Source: CAYYHA01 sp964471535
GTDB lineage: Bacteria; Myxococcota; Myxococcia; SLRQ01
DNA length: 11,137 nucleotides
Assembly: GCA_964471535.1 (NCBI GenBank)
Contig: CAYYHA010000126.1
Location: 1-11,137, forward strand
Reading direction: 5' to 3'
The number at the start of each line of letters is the position of its first letter. Position 1 is the stretch's first letter. A program made the position numbers and the translations under genes. Below, piece by piece: positions 7,453 to 11,137 of the stretch. The notes beneath the pieces were generated by a model. It made no database searches. It was not told the DNA's origin and saw only the letters and a program-made list of their open reading frames with translations.

Positions 7453-8104
7453 GGCAGATCTCCTCACGCCGCCATCCGGCCCCCCGTCGCTTGTCTTTGA
7501 TCGCCAAGAGCTCGCAGCGAAACCTGCCTCTTTCCTCCCGAGTGCGCCTTGCCTGGACACGCAGGGAAACGAGAGAGCCCAAGGATGCGTGTTCCGCCGA
7601 CGATTCCGTCAACACGATAAGCGCCGATCCGTGCGTTTGGGCCAATCCAGAAAGTCGCGTCTGAACCGAAAGAGACACGGAGGCCCTCTCTCCCAAGTCG
7701 AGGACCACGAGCCCGAAGGCGCCCGATCGCAAGAGCCGATCTGCAGCACGCAGAGCGAGGCGATGGCTCTTGGCCCTGTGCTGGGCCGCCTGGGCGGTCA
7801 GAACGAACACGAGCGCCCCGAGATCGATGCCCGTCTCCGCCAGATCAGGAGGATAGACGCTCTGGGATCGCGCAGAGATCCAGGCGACGGGTTCTCCTGC
7901 CTGCTGCGCCTCGAGGACCATGCCCGCCGCAGCGGTGAGTACGGCGGAAGCGCCTCGTCCCGAGAGTTCCACCAACCGCCCAGAAATCGCCGGTAGAGAC
8001 CAGGCGGCAGCGTCCGTGGGGCCCGCCTTCCGAGGATCGAGCCTGCCTCGACGAATCACCGCGGCCGCCTCGAGGGCTCGTATCTTCGCCATGCGTGCCG
8101 CCAT
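7430..8104 (-). CDS. imuA: ImuA: RecA-like SOS mutagenesis protein
   Basis: A protein of 224 residues encoded directly before imuB in the order known for imuA-imuB cassettes. It resembles a stripped RecA core. The strand RLVELSGRGASAVLTAA (43-59) sits where RecA has its P-loop, but the Walker A Lys-Thr/Ser is absent (Gly-Arg-Gly-Ala-Ser-Ala). A Walker B-like strand GLVVLDLGE (131-139) is present. The C terminus ELLAIKDKRRGAGWRREE (198-215) resembles the RecA/ImuA end region. ATP hydrolysis is therefore doubtful. ImuA is thought to support ImuB and DnaE2 at stalled forks during SOS mutagenesis. The start is taken as ATG 8104; ATG 8092 (Met5) is an alternative, because a perfect palindrome ends just 2 bases before ATG 8104 and leaves no room for a ribosome-binding site. 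The identification rests on gene order plus weak RecA-like motifs. Confidence 0.75.
   Translation of the reverse strand: MAARMAKIRALEAAAVIRRGRLDPRKAGPTDAAAWSLPAISGRLVELSGRGASAVLTAAAGMVLEAQQAGEPVAWISARSQSVYPPDLAETGIDLGALVFVLTAQAAQHRAKSHRLALRAADRLLRSGAFGLVVLDLGERASVSLSVQTRLSGLAQTHGSALIVLTESSAEHASLGSLVSLRVQARRTREERGRFRCELLAIKDKRRGAGWRREEICRGPSGLR
7459..7464 (-). promoter_or_regulatory. ribosome-binding site fixing the imuB GTG start
   Basis: On the minus strand AGGAGA (7464 to 7459) stands 6 bases before the GTG at 7452. It is the best Shine-Dalgarno match in the cassette and lies inside the end of imuA, so imuB translation is probably coupled to imuA. It excludes the in-frame GTG at 7467 and the ATG at 7560, whose extra 36 residues are not Y-family-like. 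Confidence 0.7.
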
Positions 8105-8106
8105 GA

Positions 8107-8122
8107 GTAGACAAATGTCTAC
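8107..8122 (-). promoter_or_regulatory. candidate LexA/SOS operator of the imuAB cassette
   Basis: A perfect inverted repeat, GTAGACA-TT-TGTCTAC on the minus strand (7-base arms, 2-base spacer), lies 2 bases upstream of the imuA ATG 8104. On the minus strand a weak promoter can be drawn around it: GTGACC as -35, an 18-base spacer, and TCTACT as -10, the latter overlapping the right arm. imuA cassettes are normally LexA-repressed and a lexA gene lies about 660 bases away, so LexA is the likely ligand. The sequence does not match the E. coli or Bacillus box, so the assignment is inference. Confidence 0.6.
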
Positions 8123-8188
8123 CAGCGGTGGTCACTCGGATCAAGGGCCCTCCCTCCACCTGCCCCACCGAAGAGAGGTGGCCCCCTT

Positions 8189-8227
8189 GGGGAGGTGGCA
8201 CCTGGGGAGGTGGGGGAGGTGGCACCC
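8189..8227 (+). repeat. tandem GGGGAGGTG(GCACC) repeats in the imuA-cytochrome intergenic region
   Basis: Three copies run head to tail: GGGGAGGTGGCACCT (8189-8203), GGGGAGGTG (8204-8212) and GGGGAGGTGGCACCC (8213-8227). The first contains the palindrome AGGTG-G-CACCT (8193-8203). The 11-mer GGTGGCACCTG recurs at 9536-9546 in the other repeat-bearing gap. The frame is open through here and on into the lipoprotein gene, but its translation is a low-complexity Gly/Pro/Trp stretch ahead of a clear signal peptide, so I treat it as non-coding. Confidence 0.65.
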
Positions 8228-8275
8228 GATTGCCCCCTCTCCCCGGCTCGCCCTTCCACTGCCGAGACGAGGCGC

Positions 8276-8281
8276 TAAACT
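8276..8281 (+). promoter_or_regulatory. possible -10 element for the haem-c lipoprotein gene
   Basis: TAAACT matches TATAAT at four of six positions and ends 8 bases before the ATG at 8290, in an otherwise very GC-rich stretch. Placed there it would give a leaderless or nearly leaderless transcript, which agrees with the lack of any Shine-Dalgarno sequence. The best -35 candidate 17 bases upstream (CTTCCA, 8253-8258) is poor. Confidence 0.3.
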
Positions 8282-8289
8282 CCGCCCCC

Positions 8290-8730
8290 ATGCATCTCTC
8301 ACCCCGGGCCACCAGCCTCCTGCTGGCCGTCGCGCTCGCCGCCTGCGCCACCCCCCACTCCATCCGGGATCTCACCTACCCCAAGGACATCCGCTACTAC
8401 AGCCGCCACGAGCTGAAGACGGTCATGGGCCGAATGGCCAAGGACGTCTCGACACTCGACGATCTCCTCCGCCGGGACGCTCCGCCGCCCGACACCCGAG
8501 CGCGCATCGTGGCCCTGCTTCGAGACATCGAGGAAAACGCATCCCAGCTCTATTCCCCAGGGGCCCTGACGAACCACCCGCGCATCGAGCGAAACATCGG
8601 CTCGTTCCTAAAAACGGTGACGGAAGCACGACGAGCGGCCGAGCGAGATCCCCCCAACTACTACCTGGCGGGCAACCTCATCGGCGCCTGCGTCTACTGC
8701 CACGCCCAGCCCGACCTCCCAAGCCCCTGA
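8290..8730 (+). CDS. small lipoprotein with one C-terminal haem-c site (class II cytochrome c-like)
   Basis: A protein of 146 residues. The N terminus is a lipoprotein signal (hydrophobic 9-18) with lipobox LAAC and lipidated Cys19. The mature part reads as helices at about 38-62, 66-86, 98-119 and 124-140. The last helix carries CVYCH (Cys134, Cys137, His138), a CxxCH haem-attachment motif 8 residues from the end. A helical bundle with CxxCH in the C-terminal helix is the layout of class II cytochromes (c', c556). Met46 or Met49 in the first helix could be the sixth ligand, as in c556; this is inference. The likely role is periplasmic or outer-membrane-tethered electron transfer or ligand binding, partner unknown. 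ATG 8290 was chosen because the signal peptide starts there. The gene stands alone between divergent imuA and convergent lexA, whose stop is 50 bases downstream. Confidence 0.72.
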   Translation: MHLSPRATSLLLAVALAACATPHSIRDLTYPKDIRYYSRHELKTVMGRMAKDVSTLDDLLRRDAPPPDTRARIVALLRDIEENASQLYSPGALTNHPRIERNIGSFLKTVTEARRAAERDPPNYYLAGNLIGACVYCHAQPDLPSP

Positions 8731-8780
8731 CGGCGCTGCGGCACGAGACGGGTGGCGGGGAGAGCGCCCTCCATCCCTCC

Positions 8781-9425
8781 CTACAGCTTTCGGCGGACCT
8801 CGACCACGCGGCCGAGGATCTGCATTCGGCCGGGGTCGGGGGTCAAGATGGGATAGCGAGGGTTCGCCGGATGCAACTCGATGCGCCCCCCACGTCGCCG
8901 GAAGGTCTTCACGGTGGCCTCGTCCTCCACGAGCGCGACGACGATGTCGCCGCTCCTCGCCTCCGCCTGACGCCGGACGATGACGACGTCCCCCTCGAAG
9001 ATGCCCGCATCCACCATGCTGTCGCCGCGGACGGTGAGCGCGAAGAGATCCCCCGCGTCGTGGGGGCGGTCGACGGCGACCCACCCCTTCGGAGCCTCGA
9101 TGGCGGTGGTGAACTCCCCGGCCTGCACGTCCCCGATGAGTGGCACCCGCCTAGGCGAGGCCGTGAGTTCGGCAACCTCCTGTCGGGGAAGCCGGTAGCC
9201 CCGGGCGCGTTCCGGGACCTTCTCGAGCCGGCCACAGGCCACGAGGGCATCGAGATGCTTTCTCGCCGACTCGACGGCACGAAAGCCCATGGCGTGCTGC
9301 ACGTCCCGGAGGGTGGGCGGGTCGCCGGCGAGGAGCCTTCGACGCACGTAGGCATAGACCGCCTCCCGGCGATCTTCGGCCCGCAAACGGCGGGAGGCCC
9401 GATCGGGGCTGGCACGCCTTTTCAC
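8781..9425 (-). CDS. lexA: LexA, SOS repressor and self-cleaving S24 peptidase
   Basis: A protein of 214 residues from GTG 9425. An N-terminal winged-helix DNA-binding domain (about 17-80) includes PPTLRDVQHAMGFRAVESAR. The C-terminal peptidase domain follows. The Ala102-Gly103 cleavage bond sits in DVQAGEF, the nucleophile Ser136 in RGDSM, and the general base Lys173 in DEATVKTF. All are intact, so RecA-stimulated autocleavage is expected. About 14 extra residues precede the usual LexA N terminus. GTG 9434 is an alternative start 3 codons upstream; neither has a ribosome-binding site. TTGACG at 9462-9457 could be the -35 of a promoter giving a near-leaderless message from 9425, but its -10 is poor. 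No copy of the palindrome found at imuA is visible upstream. It faces the cytochrome-like gene tail to tail and diverges from the kinase gene. Confidence 0.92.
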   Translation of the reverse strand: MKRRASPDRASRRLRAEDRREAVYAYVRRRLLAGDPPTLRDVQHAMGFRAVESARKHLDALVACGRLEKVPERARGYRLPRQEVAELTASPRRVPLIGDVQAGEFTTAIEAPKGWVAVDRPHDAGDLFALTVRGDSMVDAGIFEGDVVIVRRQAEARSGDIVVALVEDEATVKTFRRRGGRIELHPANPRYPILTPDPGRMQILGRVVEVRRKL

Positions 9426-9523
9426 GTCGCACACGAGAGCAAAGGCGCGTCGACCACGTCAAGGCGCGCTTGGAGAGCCCGCCGTCGCCTGTGGGCCCCT
9501 GCCGAGCCATCCTAGGGGAGCTT

Positions 9524-9589
9524 CGGGGGTATTCGGGTGGCACCTGTCCCCGCAGCACCTGTCCCGGGGGTATTCGGGTGCCAGGTGCC
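9524..9589 (+). repeat. REP-like cluster of direct and inverted repeats between lexA and the kinase gene
   Basis: CGGGGGTATTCGGGTG occurs exactly twice (9524-9539 and 9565-9580) and GCACCTGTCCC twice (9540-9550 and 9555-9565), so the two units are mirrored around CGCA. GGCACCT (9539-9545) has its inverse AGGTGCC at 9583-9589. A run of nine C follows at 9593-9601. The short palindromic layout resembles repetitive extragenic elements. The resemblance of GGGGACAGGTGCCACC-type sequence to dispersed REP families is from memory and unchecked. No transposase is in the window. Confidence 0.7.
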
Positions 9590-9646
9590 CGGCCCCCCCC
9601 CTGCCCCAAGGGCGCGACCGCTCGCCCTGACGGGCACGCGGCTTCG

Positions 9647-9676
9647 TTGACACCTGAATCGACAGGAACGTACCGT
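9647..9676 (+). promoter_or_regulatory. candidate sigma70-type promoter of the kinase gene
   Basis: A perfect -35 hexamer TTGACA (9647-9652) is followed after 18 bases by TACCGT (9671-9676), a weak -10 matching three of six positions. The ATG is 12 bases further, so the leader would be only about 5 bases and no ribosome-binding site is in position. An imperfect 21-base palindrome (9659-9679) overlaps the spacer and -10 and could be an operator. Confidence 0.35.
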
Positions 9677-9688
9677 CGACCGCCGTCG

Positions 9689-11137
9689 ATGGCACCCTCG
9701 CATTCGAGCCCAGGCTGCATCGGCCGCTACCGCCTGGTGCGTCGCCTCGGGTACAGCGGCACGGCAGAGGCCTTCGAAGCACGGGCGGAGGGCGCCGCGG
9801 GCATCGTCAAGCGGGTCTGCGTCGAGCGGATCCATCCTGCCTTGGCTGCCGACCCCACCTTCGTCCACCACTTCACGGCGGAAGCGCAGGCGGCCATGGC
9901 CTTGAGCCACGGCAACCTGGCCCAGGTCTTCGACTTCGGGCAGGCGGGCGGCGTGCTCTATCTGGCGATGGAACTCGTCGACGGCCCCAGCCTGTCGGAG
10001 GTCCACCTTGCGCTGCGACGCCTCGGCCTGGCCCTGCCCCCGGCCTACGCCGCCCACATCCTCGTCGCCGTGTGCAAGGGACTCCACTACATCCACACCC
10101 TCACCGACGCCGCGGGACGGCCCCGGGGATGGACCCATCGCGACGTGCGCCCCCAGACGATCCGGCTCTCCTACGAAGGCCAGGTGAAGCTCGTCGACTT
10201 CGGGATCGCCGCAGCGGCCGCCCGTTGCGACGCCGGGGACGGGGCCGTTCTCTCGGAACGGCGTGCCTACCTGGCCCCGGAGTGCGCCGCCGGGGTGGCA
10301 GCGAACGCACGCACCGACGTCTTCGCCGCGGGCGCCGTCCTGTACGAACTCCTCGCCGGCACGCTGCCTCCCGCCACCGGCCGCCTCGAGCCAGACGGAT
10401 CGGCGTTCGGCGGCGCGTGGCCGCCCCTCAACGAGATCGCGCCGTGGGTCGACCCCAAGCTGGCCGAGATCGTGGACCGCGCGGTCGCCCCGCTGCCCGC
10501 GGCGCGCTGGCCAGGCGCCCTCGACCTGCAGCAGGCGCTCGCCACCTGGTGCGCCGAGCAGGGCGCGTGGACGACCGACGAGGAACTCGGCGCACTCCTC
10601 CGCTGGCTCTTCGCCGCCCGCCTCCAGGAGGCGGGGCGGACCACCGAGGTCGCTGGAGCGCCCCCGGCGCGCCTCCTCGAGTGGAAGGCAGCGTTCCACG
10701 CCGCCTCCCGCCGGCACACGGGGCGCCGCCCGAGGCTGCGCCGAGCCCTCCCCCTCGTCGGCGTAATACTCGCTGCCGTCGCCGCCGCCGCTTCGCTTCT
10801 TTTCTGGTCCGTCCGCCGGCCTGTGGCGGACCGGACCGTGCGCGTCCTCTCGCAGCCAGCGGGCGCCGCGGTCTTCGTCGACGGAAGGGACACCCACGCC
10901 ACCACACCGGCCCTGCTCCCAGGCATCCGAAGCGACCGCCCCGTCCAAGTTCGCCTGGAACTCGCCGGGTACCAACCTGCGGTGGAATGGGTCGCCCCGG
11001 GACAGGAGGCGGTGACGGTGCGGCTGTCCTCGCTGCCGAGCCCCGAACGCCCGCCGATCGTACCGCTCGAGCACGAGGCCACACCCCGAGCGCCCCGCGG
11101 CGACCGCCGAAGGCCCAGCCATGCGGGAGCGCTCCCC
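9689..11137 (+). CDS. serine/threonine protein kinase with C-terminal PEGA domain, 3' end outside window
   Basis: 483 codons without a stop, continuing past the window. The kinase domain spans about 14-290: ATP-loop LGYSGTAEAF (20-29), Lys41 as the phosphate-binding lysine, Glu65 as the likely helix-C partner, HRD (150-152), DFG (170-172), APE (196-198) and the helix-F Asp210. The glycine loop has lost two of three glycines. The catalytic loop reads HRDVRPQT, with Arg154 and Thr157 where active kinases usually have Lys and Asn, so activity may be weak. A region of unclear fold (about 295-350) precedes one membrane segment (354-374). An extracytoplasmic PEGA-type domain (about 381-448, SQPAGAAVFVDG core) follows, then a Pro/Arg-rich stretch. 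This layout is common in Myxococcota signalling kinases. PEGA domains probably bind envelope ligands. ATG 9689 is the first ATG before the homology. Confidence 0.88.
   Translation, partial: MAPSHSSPGCIGRYRLVRRLGYSGTAEAFEARAEGAAGIVKRVCVERIHPALAADPTFVHHFTAEAQAAMALSHGNLAQVFDFGQAGGVLYLAMELVDGPSLSEVHLALRRLGLALPPAYAAHILVAVCKGLHYIHTLTDAAGRPRGWTHRDVRPQTIRLSYEGQVKLVDFGIAAAAARCDAGDGAVLSERRAYLAPECAAGVAANARTDVFAAGAVLYELLAGTLPPATGRLEPDGSAFGGAWPPLNEIAPWVDPKLAEIVDRAVAPLPAARWPGALDLQQALATWCAEQGAWTTDEELGALLRWLFAARLQEAGRTTEVAGAPPARLLEWKAAFHAASRRHTGRRPRLRRALPLVGVILAAVAAAASLLFWSVRRPVADRTVRVLSQPAGAAVFVDGRDTHATTPALLPGIRSDRPVQVRLELAGYQPAVEWVAPGQEAVTVRLSSLPSPERPPIVPLEHEATPRAPRGDRRRPSHAGALP

Noticed and set aside
8128..8289. 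Longer N terminus for the haem-c lipoprotein
   Set aside because: The extra 54 residues are low-complexity Gly/Pro/Trp from the repeat array and would bury the lipoprotein signal peptide, which must be at the N terminus.
8732..8768. GGCGCT...AGCGCC inverted repeat between the cytochrome-like gene and lexA as a terminator
   Set aside because: Six-base arms separated by a loop of roughly 25 bases and no T tract; too weak to call.
9512..11122. Long open frame on the minus strand opposite the kinase gene
   Set aside because: It is the shadow of a GC-rich gene. The plus-strand frame shows kinase motifs in correct order, a membrane segment and a PEGA domain, while the minus translation has no recognisable domain and runs through the repeat cluster.

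Overview
The window is GC-rich (about 65-73% in most 60-base lines I counted) and densely coding. It looks like a chromosomal segment of a Myxococcota-type (former Deltaproteobacteria) genome. This is inferred from the imuA-imuB SOS cassette with a degenerate RecA-like ImuA, a membrane-anchored serine/threonine kinase ending in a PEGA domain, and the high-GC codon use. It is not proven by any marker gene. There are no rRNA, tRNA, CRISPR or transposase genes.

Left block (2-5727, + strand): one tightly packed operon of five genes with overlaps or gaps of at most 12 bases. These are the C-terminal part of a DUF4350 membrane protein, a MoxR AAA+ ATPase, a DUF58 vWA-like membrane protein, a PAP2-type membrane phosphatase with signal peptide, and a MutS-like ATPase with four predicted membrane segments in place of a mismatch-recognition domain. 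DUF4350-MoxR-DUF58 is a known envelope-associated gene set. The coupling to a lipid phosphatase and a membrane MutS-like ATPase suggests a shared envelope function, which is inference.

Middle block (5830-8122, - strand): an SOS mutagenesis cassette, imuA then imuB, overlapping by 23 bases, converging on the left operon. ImuB is a catalytically defective Y-family polymerase relative with a QLGLF clamp-binding motif and a DUF6504-like tail. No dnaE2 follows it. A perfect 16-base palindrome lies directly against the imuA start and is the best candidate operator. The 5' half of imuB is clearly poorer in GC than its surroundings.

Right block (8123-11137): an intergenic stretch with tandem GGGGAGGTGG repeats; a small lipoprotein with a C-terminal CVYCH haem-c site (+); lexA (-), whose product is the natural candidate to bind the imuA palindrome; a divergent intergenic region with REP-like direct and inverted repeats; and the first 483 codons of a Ser/Thr kinase with PEGA domain (+), still open at the window edge and carrying substitutions in its catalytic loop. 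lexA and the imuAB cassette, separated only by the cytochrome-like gene, look like one local DNA-damage-response neighbourhood.
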